DNA from: Pseudomonas nitroreducens TX1
Lineage (GTDB): Bacteria > Pseudomonadota > Gammaproteobacteria > Pseudomonadales > Pseudomonadaceae
Direction: 5' to 3'
Assembly: GCF_000313755.1 (NCBI RefSeq)
Contig: NZ_AMZB01000115.1
Span: 1-64,000 of the forward strand
Length of the DNA stretch: 64,000 nucleotides
The stretch's first letter is position 1, and each line of letters starts with the position of its first letter. The position numbers and the translations under genes are program-made. Below the pieces are notes generated by a model. The model worked only from the letters and a program-made list of their open reading frames with translations, did no database searches and was not told the origin of the DNA. Below are positions 25,902 through 34,464 of the stretch, piece by piece.

Positions 25902-26804
25902 TCAGAGCTGTAGCGCACCCCGTAACAAGAGGCGCAGGGGCTGCGCGCTGCTTGCCGGGCTGCTGCCCAGCGCAACCAGAGGAACGCCGGGTACGCCGGA
26001 GGCGATGTGCTCGGCCGCCTCGCCGACCAGTGCCAGTGGGCATTCGATCGCCATCTGCAAGCGCTCCAGGCGCTTGATCAGGTCGCCGGACAACGCCACG
26101 GGGTTGAGCAGCACCAGCGCTGCCGGCCGTGTGGCGTCGCAGATCAGCGCCAATTCTTCCAGCGGAGCTCCCGGTCCGATGGCCTGGACGCGCACATCCT
26201 CGCCGCCCAGCAGCAGGCCGGCAGCGAGCAGTTCGAATTCCTGAGTGCTGCCGGTGGCATCCGCGAGCAGCACACTGACGCATTCCGCGCGGCTCATCTG
26301 CAGGCGCAGGAGCACCCGGGCGCGCAGGAAGGCGTCGAGAAACACCCATTGGCTGCGAGCGCCGTAGGCATTGAGTGTCAGCAGGGAGCGCCACAGCGGC
26401 AGCAGGATGTCCTCCAGCAGCGTGGCGTTCGGAAAGATGCTGTAGGCCTGGCCATAGAGCCTGTCGAGCTCGGCCTGGTCGAAGGCCGCCGCGGCGCGGG
26501 CAAAGGCTTCGCGCCAATGCTCGCGCTCATCGTCGGGCTTGGCCGGTTCCTGGCGCTGGCGCTGGGCGAGCAGCTCGCCGATCTTCCCCACCGCCATGCC
26601 TCGGCTGGACCACAGCAGGATGTCCTGGATGGTCTGCAGGTCCCTGGGCGTGTACAGGCGGTGCCCGCCGTCGGTACGCAGCGGGCTGACCAGGCCGTAG
26701 CGGCGTTCCCACGCACGCAGGGTCACCGGATTGACGCCGGTGAGACGCACGACCTCGCGCATGGGCAGGAGGTCGCTGGGGTCGATATCCGAGAGATCGT
26801 TCAT
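25902..26804 (-). CDS. litR: MerR-family regulator, class II LitR / PplR1-like
   Basis: A 300-aa protein with an N-terminal MerR winged HTH (residues ~13-80: MREVVRLTGVNPVTLRAWERRYGL, then DGGHRLYTPRDL). It continues with a helical-bundle plus Rossmann-like region as in CarH/LitR. The cobalamin-binding D-x-H-x-x-G signature is missing; the aligned segment reads LADATGSTQEF. This matches the Pseudomonas class II LitR group, which uses a partner short LOV protein as photosensor instead of B12. It is divergent from such a LOV gene (121-bp gap). It probably represses the TGTACA promoters in this region in the dark. Confidence 0.85.
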   Translation of the reverse strand: MNDLSDIDPSDLLPMREVVRLTGVNPVTLRAWERRYGLVSPLRTDGGHRLYTPRDLQTIQDILLWSSRGMAVGKIGELLAQRQRQEPAKPDDEREHWREAFARAAAAFDQAELDRLYGQAYSIFPNATLLEDILLPLWRSLLTLNAYGARSQWVFLDAFLRARVLLRLQMSRAECVSVLLADATGSTQEFELLAAGLLLGGEDVRVQAIGPGAPLEELALICDATRPAALVLLNPVALSGDLIKRLERLQMAIECPLALVGEAAEHIASGVPGVPLVALGSSPASSAQPLRLLLRGALQL

Positions 26805-26925
26805 GGCGCAGCCTGGCGGCGAAGAAGCGTGGATTGTAAACCAGCAGCAGGGCTCGTGGCCGAGCTAGGCAGCACCCGGCTGCCCGACTACCCTAGGCGG
26901 ATCGCAGCAAACCGGATGGAAAACC

Positions 26926-27378
26926 ATGATCAACGCCAAGCTCCTGCAATTGATGGTCGAAGCCTCCAACGACGGCATCGTGGTGGCCGAGCAGGAGGGA
27001 GAGGACAGTATCCTGATCTACGCCAACGCTGCCTTCGAGCGCCTGACCGGGTACGCCGTGGACGACATTCTCTACCAGGATTGCCGCTTCCTCCAGGGCG
27101 CCGAGCGGGCGCAGGCCGGGCTTGCGGCGGTGCGCGAAGCGATCCGTACAGGGCAACCCTGCCGCCAGGTGCTGCGCAACTTCCGCAAGGACGGCACGCC
27201 GTTCTGGAACGAGCTGTCGATCACGCCGGTGCGTAACGAAGCGGACCAGCTCACCTATTTCATCGGCATCCAGCGAGACGTCAGCCGGGAAGTCGAGGCG
27301 CAGGAGCGCGTCCGTGAATTGCAGGACGAAGTGCAAGCGCTCAAGGAGCAGCTCGCCGCGCTGAATCCGGCTGAATGA
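26926..27378 (+). CDS. Short LOV (blue-light photoreceptor) protein
   Basis: A 150-aa single PAS/LOV domain protein with no effector domain. The flavin-adduct motif is YQDCRFLQG with reactive Cys-53; Asp replaces the canonical Asn before Cys, as in Pseudomonas putida short LOV proteins. FRKDGTPFWNELSITPV and YFIGIQRDV complete the core. A C-terminal coiled-coil helix (VEAQERVRELQDEVQALKEQ) should mediate dimerisation or contact with LitR. It is divergent from the LitR gene and directly precedes the light-type operator of the next operon. Blue light is expected to alter its interaction with LitR. Confidence 0.9.
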   Translation: MINAKLLQLMVEASNDGIVVAEQEGEDSILIYANAAFERLTGYAVDDILYQDCRFLQGAERAQAGLAAVREAIRTGQPCRQVLRNFRKDGTPFWNELSITPVRNEADQLTYFIGIQRDVSREVEAQERVRELQDEVQALKEQLAALNPAE

Positions 27379-27393
27379 TCCGCCGTTAAAAAT

Positions 27394-27469
27394 TGTACAA
27401 GATGACTTGATTTGTACAATTAATGCCGTAGGCTTCGCTTATACCTGTACAGAAAATAAAAAATGTACA
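27394..27469 (+). promoter_or_regulatory. Light-type promoter/operator region with four TGTACA copies
   Basis: TGTACA occurs at 27394-27399, 27413-27418, 27446-27451 and 27464-27469. The last two are 12 bp apart around an A-rich stretch. TTATAC at 27439-27444 could be a -10 element. The region lies 20 bp upstream of the first ORF start at 27489. Binding by the adjacent LitR-type regulator is inferred from motif and position. Confidence 0.7.
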
Positions 27470-27488
27470 GGATTTGCCGGAGCCCATC

Positions 27489-27911
27489 ATGCCTTCGTTT
27501 CTGCAGTCCTTTGCCGAGCGTTTCGCCGCCCTCGACGCCGCCAGCCTCCACCGCCTGGACGAGTTGTACAGCCGGGGCGTGAGCTTTCAGGACCCGTTGC
27601 ATCGGGTGGAAGGGCTCGGCGAATTGCGCCGTTACTTCGCGTCGCTTTACGCCAACGTGCAGGAGCTGCGCTACGACTTCCACGGATTCGACGAGGTCGC
27701 CCCCGGCCACGGCTACCTGCGCTGGACCCTGCATTACCGCCACCCACGCCTGGGCGGCGGCAGGCTGATCGCCCTGGAAGGCTGCAGTCATTTGCGCTGG
27801 GGCGAACGCGTTGAGTTTCATCGGGACTATTTCGATGCCGGCGCGCTGCTTTATGAGCACCTGCCGGTCATGGGCGGCGTCATCGGCTGGCTCAAGCGGA
27901 GGCTGGCATGA
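27489..27911 (+). CDS. NTF2/SnoaL-like protein
   Basis: A 140-aa cone-fold protein: an N-terminal helix (FLQSFAERFAALDAASLHRL), then YSRGVSFQDPLHRVEGLGEL and a beta sheet with RYDFHGFDEV. The family contains isomerases and non-enzymatic binding proteins, so no reaction can be assigned. The ATG at 27489 has a CGGAG ribosome site 7 bases upstream. It is the first gene of the presumed light-induced operon and overlaps the following SDR by 4 bp. Confidence 0.8.
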   Translation: MPSFLQSFAERFAALDAASLHRLDELYSRGVSFQDPLHRVEGLGELRRYFASLYANVQELRYDFHGFDEVAPGHGYLRWTLHYRHPRLGGGRLIALEGCSHLRWGERVEFHRDYFDAGALLYEHLPVMGGVIGWLKRRLA

Positions 27912-28663
27912 GCCGCATCTGGCTGACCGGCGCCAGCAGCGGCATTGGCGCGGCGCTGGCCGAGCGACTGCTCGCCGCCGGCCATAGCCTGGCGGTGACG
28001 GCCCGCCAGACGGCAGCGTTGCAGTCTCTGGCGGAGCGTTACGGTGAACGCGTGCTGCTGGTCCCCGGCGATGTCTCTGACGCCGGTCAGGTCGACCAGA
28101 TCGCGCGATGCATCCGGCAGGCCTGGGGCGCGCTGGATCGTGTGGTGCTCTGCGCCGGAACCTGCGAGTACCTGGAGCCCGGCCAGTTCGATGCGGCCCT
28201 GGTGCAGCGAGTGATGAAGACCAACCTGTTCGGCGCTGCGCTGTGCATCCAGGCCTGCGTGCCGCTGCTTCGCCAGGGACTGCGCCCGCACCTGGTGGTC
28301 ATTGGCAGCGCGGTGACCTGGCTGGCACTGCCCCGTGCCGGCGCCTATGGCGCATCCAAGGCGGCGCTGCGCTATCTGCTGGAATCCCTGCGCATCGATC
28401 TGGCGGCCGAGGCCATCGACACGACCCTGGTAAGCCCGGGTTTCGTCGACACTCCGCTGACCCGGCGCAATGATTTTCCCATGCCGATGCTGTGGCCGGT
28501 GGAGCGCGCCGCCGAGCATATCGTCCAGAGCCTGGAGGCTCGCCCGCTGGAGCTGGCCTTCCCGCGCCGCTTCGTCCTGCTGCTGCGGTTGCTGGGGCTG
28601 TTGCCCGCGCGTTGGCGCCTCAGCCTCGGACGCCGCCTCGCGCGCCGTCCGGCGGAGGCCTGA
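27908..28663 (+). CDS. Short-chain dehydrogenase/reductase
   Basis: A 251-aa classical SDR: TGASSGIGAALAERL near the N-terminus, VVLCAGTCEY in the NNAG position (an atypical variant), catalytic Ser in VIGSAVTWL and YGASK. The C-terminal basic, hydrophobic tail may associate with membrane. It is the second gene of the operon with 4-bp overlap upstream and 3 bp to the FAD gene. In homologous clusters it travels with the FAD oxidase, DUF1365 and CFA synthase, which suggests lipid modification. Confidence 0.87.
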   Translation: MSRIWLTGASSGIGAALAERLLAAGHSLAVTARQTAALQSLAERYGERVLLVPGDVSDAGQVDQIARCIRQAWGALDRVVLCAGTCEYLEPGQFDAALVQRVMKTNLFGAALCIQACVPLLRQGLRPHLVVIGSAVTWLALPRAGAYGASKAALRYLLESLRIDLAAEAIDTTLVSPGFVDTPLTRRNDFPMPMLWPVERAAEHIVQSLEARPLELAFPRRFVLLLRLLGLLPARWRLSLGRRLARRPAEA

Positions 28664-28666
28664 GCC

Positions 28667-29914
28667 ATGCGCATCGCGATCATCGGCAGCGGTATTTCCG
28701 GCCTTACCTGTGCACACCTGCTGGCACGCCGGCACGAGCTGACCGTCTTCGAAGCGACAGACTGGATCGGCGGCCACACCCACACGGTCGACGTCGACTG
28801 GCAAGGCCAGCATTACGCCGTGGATACCGGTTTCATCGTTTTCAACGACTGGACCTACCCCCGCTTCATCCAGTTGCTGGAGCGGCTGGGCGTCGCTTCC
28901 CGGCCGACCCTGATGAGCTTCTCGGTGCATGATCCGGCCAGTGGCCTGGAGTACAACGGCCACGACCTCAATACCCTGTTCGCCCAGCGGCGCAACCTGC
29001 TTTCGCCCGGTTTCTGGGGCATGCTGCAGGACATCCTGCGCTTCAACCGCGAAGCGCTCGATGACCACGCCGAGCAGCGCATTCCGTTGTCGCTGACGCT
29101 GGGCGACTATCTGCGGGCCGGTGGCTACGGCGATCGCTTCATCGAGCATTACATCGTGCCCATGGGCTCTGCCATCTGGTCGATGTCGCGGGCGCGCATG
29201 CTGGATTTCCCGTTGCGGTTCTTCATCCGGTTCTTCGCCAACCATGGCCTGCTGTCGGTGAACAGAAGGCCGCAATGGCGGGTAGTGGAGGGCGGCTCGC
29301 GCAGTTACGTGGCGCCCTTGACGGCGGGCTATCGCGAGCGGATCCGGCTGAACTGCCCGGTGCAGTGCGTCCGACGCGATGTGCAGGGCGTCGAGGTGAT
29401 CAGCGCCGCCGGAAGCGAGCGCTTCGACAAGGTGGTATTCGCCTGCCACAGCGACCAGGCGCTGGCCCTGCTGCAGGCGCCCTCCGCGGAGGAGCAGGCG
29501 GTGCTTGGCGCGCTGCGCTATGCCAGCAACGAGGTCATCCTGCATACCGACACCCGCCTGTTGCCGCGGCGTCGGGTGGCCTGGGCGAGCTGGAACTACC
29601 GCCTCGGCGGCCCGGAGCAGGCACCTGCCGCGCTCACCTATGACATGAACCTGCTCCAGGGGATCGAGGCGCCGGTGACCTTCTGCGTCAGCCTCAACCA
29701 GACCGAGCAGATCGATCCGGCCAAGGTGCTGGCGCGCTTCGAATATGCCCATCCGCAATTCAGCCTGGCCGGGATCGCCGCGCAGGCCCGGCGAGGTCTG
29801 TTGCAAGGACAGCAGCACAGCTACTTCTGCGGCGCTTATTGGGGCAACGGCTTCCACGAAGACGGCGTGGTCAGTGCACTGGAAGTCGCCGGTCACTTCG
29901 GGGAGCGCCTGTGA
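28667..29914 (+). CDS. FAD-dependent oxidoreductase (amine-oxidase/desaturase fold)
   Basis: A 415-aa protein with an N-terminal FAD-binding Rossmann fold IIGSGISGLTCAHLL and acidic VFEATDWIGGHTHT. This pattern is shared with phytoene-desaturase-like and protoporphyrinogen-oxidase-like enzymes. The mid region has the DTGFIVFNDWTYPRF signature found in the CFA-associated FAD oxidases. It probably oxidises a lipid or polyisoprenoid, with DUF1365 and the CFA synthase-like protein as partners; the actual substrate is unknown. The next gene starts within its stop codon (GTGA). Confidence 0.85.
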   Translation: MRIAIIGSGISGLTCAHLLARRHELTVFEATDWIGGHTHTVDVDWQGQHYAVDTGFIVFNDWTYPRFIQLLERLGVASRPTLMSFSVHDPASGLEYNGHDLNTLFAQRRNLLSPGFWGMLQDILRFNREALDDHAEQRIPLSLTLGDYLRAGGYGDRFIEHYIVPMGSAIWSMSRARMLDFPLRFFIRFFANHGLLSVNRRPQWRVVEGGSRSYVAPLTAGYRERIRLNCPVQCVRRDVQGVEVISAAGSERFDKVVFACHSDQALALLQAPSAEEQAVLGALRYASNEVILHTDTRLLPRRRVAWASWNYRLGGPEQAPAALTYDMNLLQGIEAPVTFCVSLNQTEQIDPAKVLARFEYAHPQFSLAGIAAQARRGLLQGQQHSYFCGAYWGNGFHEDGVVSALEVAGHFGERL

Positions 29915-30726
29915 AGAGCAGCCTGTGTCGCGGCTGGGTGATGCACCGGCGCCTGCTGCCCCGCGTGCACGCCTTCCGCTATCCGGTGGGCATGGTCCTG
30001 CTGGATCTGGCCGAACAGCGCTCCCTGATGCGGCTCTCGCCACTGCTGCGGCCTGGGCGCCTCGCCCCGTTGAGCTGGCGGCAGAGCGACTACCTCTCCG
30101 CCTGGACGGGGCAGGGGATGCCGCTGGACGAAGCGGTGCGCTGCCTGCTGCGCGAAGCCTTGGGCGAGGCGCCCAGCGGCCCGATTCTGCTGCTCACCCA
30201 GTTGCGCAGCTGGGGCCTGTGGTTCAACCCGGTCAGCTTCTACTTCTGCCACGACCGTGACGGCCGGCTGGCGGCGATTCTGTGCGAAGTGCGCAATACG
30301 CCCTGGCGCGAGCGCTTCCACTACGTACTGCCGGTCACTCCCGGCGCGCCACAGGAGTTCGCGGTGGCCAAGGCCTTCCATGTCTCGCCGTTTCTGCCCA
30401 GGGAGATGGAATACCGCATGCGCTTTCTCATCGAGCCCACCCGTGTGCACGTGCACATGGAGAACTGGCGTGATGGCGAACCGGTGTTCCTGGCCAACCT
30501 CGATCTGCGCCGCGAGAGCCTGGACGCCGGATCGCTGCGCCGGCACCTGCTGGCGTTTCCCTGGATGAGCCTGCGCACCGTTGCGGCCATCTACTGGCAG
30601 GCGCTGCGCCTGCTGTTCAAGCGCGTCCCCCTGCACGACCACCAGGCCAGCGAGCATCACCTGGGGGTCGGCCATTGCGCCGTCGAGGAGCCCGATCATG
30701 TCCGAACCCACCCTGAGCGCCGATAA
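29911..30726 (+). CDS. DUF1365-family protein
   Basis: A 271-aa protein of unknown biochemical role. Recognisable features are GWVMHRRLLPRVHAFRY at the start, the QLRSWGLWFNPVSFYFCHD block and KAFHVSPFLPREMEYR. The GTG at 29911 overlaps the FAD gene stop (GTGA) and yields the usual family start. DUF1365 proteins nearly always sit between an FAD oxidoreductase and a CFA-type methyltransferase, as here. Its 3' end overlaps the CFA gene by 29 bp. Confidence 0.85.
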   Translation: MKSSLCRGWVMHRRLLPRVHAFRYPVGMVLLDLAEQRSLMRLSPLLRPGRLAPLSWRQSDYLSAWTGQGMPLDEAVRCLLREALGEAPSGPILLLTQLRSWGLWFNPVSFYFCHDRDGRLAAILCEVRNTPWRERFHYVLPVTPGAPQEFAVAKAFHVSPFLPREMEYRMRFLIEPTRVHVHMENWRDGEPVFLANLDLRRESLDAGSLRRHLLAFPWMSLRTVAAIYWQALRLLFKRVPLHDHQASEHHLGVGHCAVEEPDHVRTHPERR

Positions 30727-31966
30727 GGCCGGCGCCGCCGCGCCGCTGACCGGCAACCTGTTCCGCCACGCGGTCACTGCGCGCTTGCGTCAGCTGCGCC
30801 ATGGCTGGCTGCAGGTGCGCCGCGGCGAAAGCCTGCTGGATTTCGGCGATCCGCTCAGCCCCCTGCGTGCGGTGATCGACATCCACGACGACGCGGTCTG
30901 GGGCATGGTCGCCTGCAATGGCTCGATAGGCGCGGGGGAGGCGTATATACAGGGCTACTGGAGCAGCCCGGAGCTGGCGGCCGTGACCCGCCTGTTCGTT
31001 GCCAATCTGGAAGTGCTCGATGCCATGGAGGGCGGCCTGGCACTGCTCGCCAAGCCGGCGCTTCGCTTGTTGCACTGGCTCAATCGCAACAGCCGCAGCG
31101 GCTCCCAGCGCAACATCCGCGCCCATTACGATCTGGGCAACGACCTGTTCGAACGCCTGCTCGACCCGACGATGATGTATTCCTCGGCCCTGTTCGAACA
31201 CCCCGCGCAGAGCCTGGAGCAGGCGCAGCTGAACAAGCTGGAGAGCATCTGCCGCAAGCTGGACCTGCAGCCGCAGGACCACTTGCTGGAGATCGGCACC
31301 GGCTGGGGCAGCCTCGCGCTCTATGCCGCCACCCATTACGGTTGCCGCGTGACCACCACCACTCTGTCGAAGGAGCAGTACGCCTGCACCCAGTACCGCA
31401 TCCGCGAGTTCGGCCTGCAGGACCGCGTGACCCTGCTGTTGGAGGATTACCGGGAGTTGCGCGGTCGCTACGACAAGCTGGTATCCGTCGAAATGATCGA
31501 GGCGGTCGGCCATCGCTACCTGCCAGACTACTTCCGCCGCTGCGCCGCCCTGCTCAAGGAAGACGGATTGATGCTGCTGCAGGCCATCACTATCCGTGAC
31601 CAGCGCTACGAGCAGGCGCGGCGCTCGGTGGACTTCATCCAGCGCTATATCTTCCCTGGCGGCGCGCTGCCCTCGATCACCACGCTTGTGCAGACTGCCA
31701 CGGCGCACACCGCGCTCAACCTGGTGCATCTTGAGGATTTCGCCGGGGACTACGCCCGCACCCTGCGGCATTGGCGAGACAACCTGCGCCATTCGCGCGC
31801 CGAGTTGCTGGAGTTGGGCTACGACGAAAGCTTCCAGCGCCTGTGGGAGTTCTACCTGTGCTATTGCCAGGGTGGCTTCGAGGAGCGCGCCATCGGCGTG
31901 GCGCACCTGCTGTGGGCCGGGCCGGCGGCGCGTAGGGCGAGCCTGGTGGAGCCGCTGGAAGCCTGA
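30698..31966 (+). CDS. cfa: Cyclopropane-fatty-acyl-phospholipid synthase-like SAM methyltransferase
   Basis: A 422-aa enzyme of the CFA/mycolic-acid synthase family. It has an N-terminal non-catalytic domain (about 1-130), then NIRAHYDLGNDLFERLLDPTMMYSSALF typical of the family. The SAM motif is LLEIGTGWGSLALYAA, followed by VSVEMIEAVGHRYL and YIFPGGALPS. It would methylenate or methylate unsaturated acyl chains of phospholipids. It is probably distinct from the housekeeping cfa and tied to the light-type operon. The ATG at 30698 is chosen by homology to the family start. Confidence 0.88.
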   Translation: MSEPTLSADKAGAAAPLTGNLFRHAVTARLRQLRHGWLQVRRGESLLDFGDPLSPLRAVIDIHDDAVWGMVACNGSIGAGEAYIQGYWSSPELAAVTRLFVANLEVLDAMEGGLALLAKPALRLLHWLNRNSRSGSQRNIRAHYDLGNDLFERLLDPTMMYSSALFEHPAQSLEQAQLNKLESICRKLDLQPQDHLLEIGTGWGSLALYAATHYGCRVTTTTLSKEQYACTQYRIREFGLQDRVTLLLEDYRELRGRYDKLVSVEMIEAVGHRYLPDYFRRCAALLKEDGLMLLQAITIRDQRYEQARRSVDFIQRYIFPGGALPSITTLVQTATAHTALNLVHLEDFAGDYARTLRHWRDNLRHSRAELLELGYDESFQRLWEFYLCYCQGGFEERAIGVAHLLWAGPAARRASLVEPLEA

Positions 31967-32457
31967 TGGACCGGCGCCTGCCGCTGCTGGTCAACGCGAT
32001 CTGGCTGCAACTGGGCTGGTGGGGCTGTGTGCTCGCGGCGCATCGCCCGGTCCTGCTCGGCGCGGTGGCTGTCGGGTTGATGGTGCACCTGTGGGTGTGT
32101 CGGCAAAGGAAGGAGGAGGGCCTCGCCATTCTCCGGGTCGGCCTGGCCGGTTGCCTGCTGGATGCTGCTCTGGGCTGGCTCGGCCTGTTCGAATTTCACG
32201 GAGCGCTTTTACCCGGCTGGCTCGCCTTGCTGTGGCTGGTCTTTGCCAGCGGGCTCCGGCACAGTCTTGCCTGGGCCGAGCGTCCGGCCTGGCGCGGAGT
32301 ATTCGTGGGGGCCGTAGCCGGCCCGCTGGCTTATTGCGCCGGTGCGCCGCTGGCGGGAGTCGGGCTGCCGTTGGGCATGGGCGTCTCGGCACTGCTTTTG
32401 GCCGTGATATGGGCGGCATGGCTACCGCTGATGCTGCGTCTGGCGCTTGGCCGGTGA
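31966..32457 (+). CDS. DUF2878 membrane protein
   Basis: A 163-aa integral membrane protein with five or six hydrophobic segments (for example PLLVNAIWLQLGWWGCVLAA, SALLLAVIWAAWLPLML). It matches the DUF2878 pattern, whose function is unknown. The start ATG shares one base with the CFA stop (TGATG). It ends the plus-strand operon, and its last 36 bp overlap the 3' end of the minus-strand DUF2256 gene. Confidence 0.8.
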   Translation: MDRRLPLLVNAIWLQLGWWGCVLAAHRPVLLGAVAVGLMVHLWVCRQRKEEGLAILRVGLAGCLLDAALGWLGLFEFHGALLPGWLALLWLVFASGLRHSLAWAERPAWRGVFVGAVAGPLAYCAGAPLAGVGLPLGMGVSALLLAVIWAAWLPLMLRLALGR

Positions 32458-32577
32458 GCGCCGACAGCGCTCCGAGCAGTAGCGCACCTCTTCCCAGCAG
32501 CGCGCCCAGCGCCGCCGCCAGGCGAAGGGGCGGCCGCAGGCCACGCAGATTTTTTCCGGCAACTGGGCTTTTTTCAT
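32422..32577 (-). CDS. DUF2256 small zinc-ribbon-like protein (51 aa)
   Basis: This short gene is easy to miss. The protein has ICVACGRPFAWRRRWARCW and VRYCSERCRR, the C-x2-C...C-x3-C pattern of DUF2256, expected to bind zinc. DUF2256 genes are commonly next to cryptochrome/photolyase genes. Here the start overlaps the photolyase stop by 4 bp (ATGA), so it is the fifth and last gene of that operon. Its role is unknown. Confidence 0.85.
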   Translation of the reverse strand: MKKAQLPEKICVACGRPFAWRRRWARCWEEVRYCSERCRRSPAKRQTQHQR

Positions 32578-34115
32578 AACGCTTGCCCGGCATCCAGGCG
32601 CGCCAGCAATGCTTCGCCGCGCTGCCAGAGGGCGAGACTGCGCGCCTCGTCCATGCCCTGCAGATTGCGATAGGCCAGGGCCAGCCTTGGATTGGCGCCA
32701 AGCCGCTCGCGGTGCCGCATGAGGAAATGCCAGTACAGCGCGTTGAAGGGGCAGGCATCGTCCCCGGTCGCCTTGTCCACCCGGTAGCGGCAGGAGCCGC
32801 AGTGGTCGGACATCCGCTGGATATAGCGTCCGCTCGCGCAATAGGGCTTGGAGCCCAGGTAGCCGCCGTCGGCATGCATCACCATCCCCAGCGTATTGGG
32901 CAGTTCGACCCAGTCGAAGGCATCCAGGTAGACGGCCAGGTACCAGTCGCAAATGGCCGCAGGGGCGATGCCCGCCAGCAGAGCGAAGTTGCCCGTGACC
33001 ATCAGCCGCTGGATGTGGTGCGCATAACCCAGTTCCAGCGTCTGGCCGATGGCCTGGGCCATGCAGCGCATGTCGGTCTTGCCTGTCCAGTAGAACTCCG
33101 GCAGCGGCCGGCGGTTACCCAGCACGTTGAGCTGCGCATAGTCGGGCATGCGCAGCCAGTAGATGCCGCGCACGTATTCCCGCCAGCCGATCAACTGGCG
33201 AATGAAGCCTTCGGCGGCATTCAGCGGGGCGCGCCCCTGGCGATAGGCCTGCTCCACATCGCTGGCGAGTTGGCGCACGTCGAGCAGGCCGATGTTCAGC
33301 GCAGCGCTGATGCGGGCGTGGAAGAGAAAGGGCTCGCCCTCGGCCATGGCGTCCTGGTAATCGCCGAACGCGGGCAGGGAGAACTCCAGGAAGTGCTGCC
33401 AGAGTTCCTGTGCCTGGGCGTGGGTCACCGGGTAGTCGAAGCCCTCCAGGTGCCCGTAATGACCGCTGAAACGCGCACCGACCAGTTGCATGACGTCGCC
33501 GGTGATCCGGTCTTTCGCGAAGCGCGCCGCAAAGGGGCCGCGCAATCCGCGGGGCAGGGGCTTGCGATTATCCCCATCGAGGTTCCAGGCGCCGCCGACG
33601 GGTTGGCCATCGGGTTCCATGAGCAACCCGGTACGCCGGCGCATATCGCGATAGAAGTGCTCCATGCGCAACTGCCGGCGCGCGCCTGCCCAGCGCGCGA
33701 ACGCGTCGCGGCTGCAGAGGAAGCGGCGGTCCTCGTGCCAGATCAACGGTACCCAGCCGTTTCGCAGGGCCTGCTCCAGGCGCCACTCGCCGCATTCGGT
33801 GAAATGCACCTGCGGCTCGCCCAGGGCGGCATGCCAGCGTTCGACTTCGCCGCGGATGCTGCCGCTGTTGTCGGGATCGTCCAGCGTTACGTAGATTACC
33901 TGCCAGCCCCGTTCCCGCAGCGCCTGGGCGAAGTGGCGCATAGCGCTGAAGATCAGCACGATCTTCTGCGGGTGATGCGGCACGTAGCGGGCTTCCTGAT
34001 CCACCTCGGCCATCAGGATCGCGTCCTGCGCCGGGTCCAGCGCGTCGAACAGCGACAGGTCGAAGCTCAGCTGGTCCCCCAGCAGCAGGCCCAGCCGACG
34101 GGGCTTGCGCGTCAT
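32574..34115 (-). CDS. phrB: Fe-S bacterial cryptochrome/(6-4) photolyase (FeS-BCP, PhrB type)
   Basis: A 513-aa flavoprotein that starts with the Rossmann-like antenna domain (RRLGLLLGDQLSFDLSLFDAL). The C-terminal half has the FAD-binding alpha domain (NAAEGFIRQLIGWREYVRGIYW). Four cysteines in KPYCASGRY, DHCGSCRY and DACPFNALY fit the [4Fe-4S] ligands of the prokaryotic (6-4) photolyase group. It repairs UV photoproducts or acts as a photoreceptor. It overlaps DUF6482 and DUF2256 by 4 bp each. It is probably light-induced through the promoter at 35585-35608. Confidence 0.9.
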   Translation of the reverse strand: MTRKPRRLGLLLGDQLSFDLSLFDALDPAQDAILMAEVDQEARYVPHHPQKIVLIFSAMRHFAQALRERGWQVIYVTLDDPDNSGSIRGEVERWHAALGEPQVHFTECGEWRLEQALRNGWVPLIWHEDRRFLCSRDAFARWAGARRQLRMEHFYRDMRRRTGLLMEPDGQPVGGAWNLDGDNRKPLPRGLRGPFAARFAKDRITGDVMQLVGARFSGHYGHLEGFDYPVTHAQAQELWQHFLEFSLPAFGDYQDAMAEGEPFLFHARISAALNIGLLDVRQLASDVEQAYRQGRAPLNAAEGFIRQLIGWREYVRGIYWLRMPDYAQLNVLGNRRPLPEFYWTGKTDMRCMAQAIGQTLELGYAHHIQRLMVTGNFALLAGIAPAAICDWYLAVYLDAFDWVELPNTLGMVMHADGGYLGSKPYCASGRYIQRMSDHCGSCRYRVDKATGDDACPFNALYWHFLMRHRERLGANPRLALAYRNLQGMDEARSLALWQRGEALLARLDAGQAL

Positions 34116-34417
34116 TCGCGGGGCTCCAGCGATAGCGCTACGCGCAGCGGCTGGACCGCAGTTGGATGCGCAGAACAGATCTCGTCATGGGCGCAATGCT
34201 GCACCAGTTCGCAGGGGAGCGACGCCCAATCGCGCAGCGCCTCGCGTACCTGGGTGGTGGAGCGCAGGTGCAGCACCTGGCCGTCTTCGTCGCGAATGGG
34301 GCGCAAGCCCTCGGCCAGGCGCGCTTGCAGGACATAGAAACCGCCTTCCAGCGAGATGGCCTCGAAACCTTGGACGCGCCCGGCCGCTATGGCCTGCGCC
34401 AGTTCCTGCATGGTCAT
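34112..34417 (-). CDS. DUF6482 family protein
   Basis: A 101-aa protein with the pattern ISLEGGFYVLQARLAEG...LHLRSTTQVREALRD, which resembles the Pseudomonas DUF6482 family as I recall it. Function unknown; the fold is probably small alpha/beta and cytoplasmic. It is the third gene of the photolyase operon. It follows DUF3833 after 47 bp and overlaps the photolyase start by 4 bp. Confidence 0.75.
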   Translation of the reverse strand: MTMQELAQAIAAGRVQGFEAISLEGGFYVLQARLAEGLRPIRDEDGQVLHLRSTTQVREALRDWASLPCELVQHCAHDEICSAHPTAVQPLRVALSLEPRE

Positions 34418-34464
34418 CGTTGACTCCTGTCCGGCGCGGCCGGAGAAAGTAGCGGGCGGCTGCC

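Noticed and set aside
27851-30043. 730-codon open frame on the minus strand opposite the SDR and FAD genes
   Set aside because: It is fully overlapped by three recognisable plus-strand genes, and its translation is compositionally biased without motifs.
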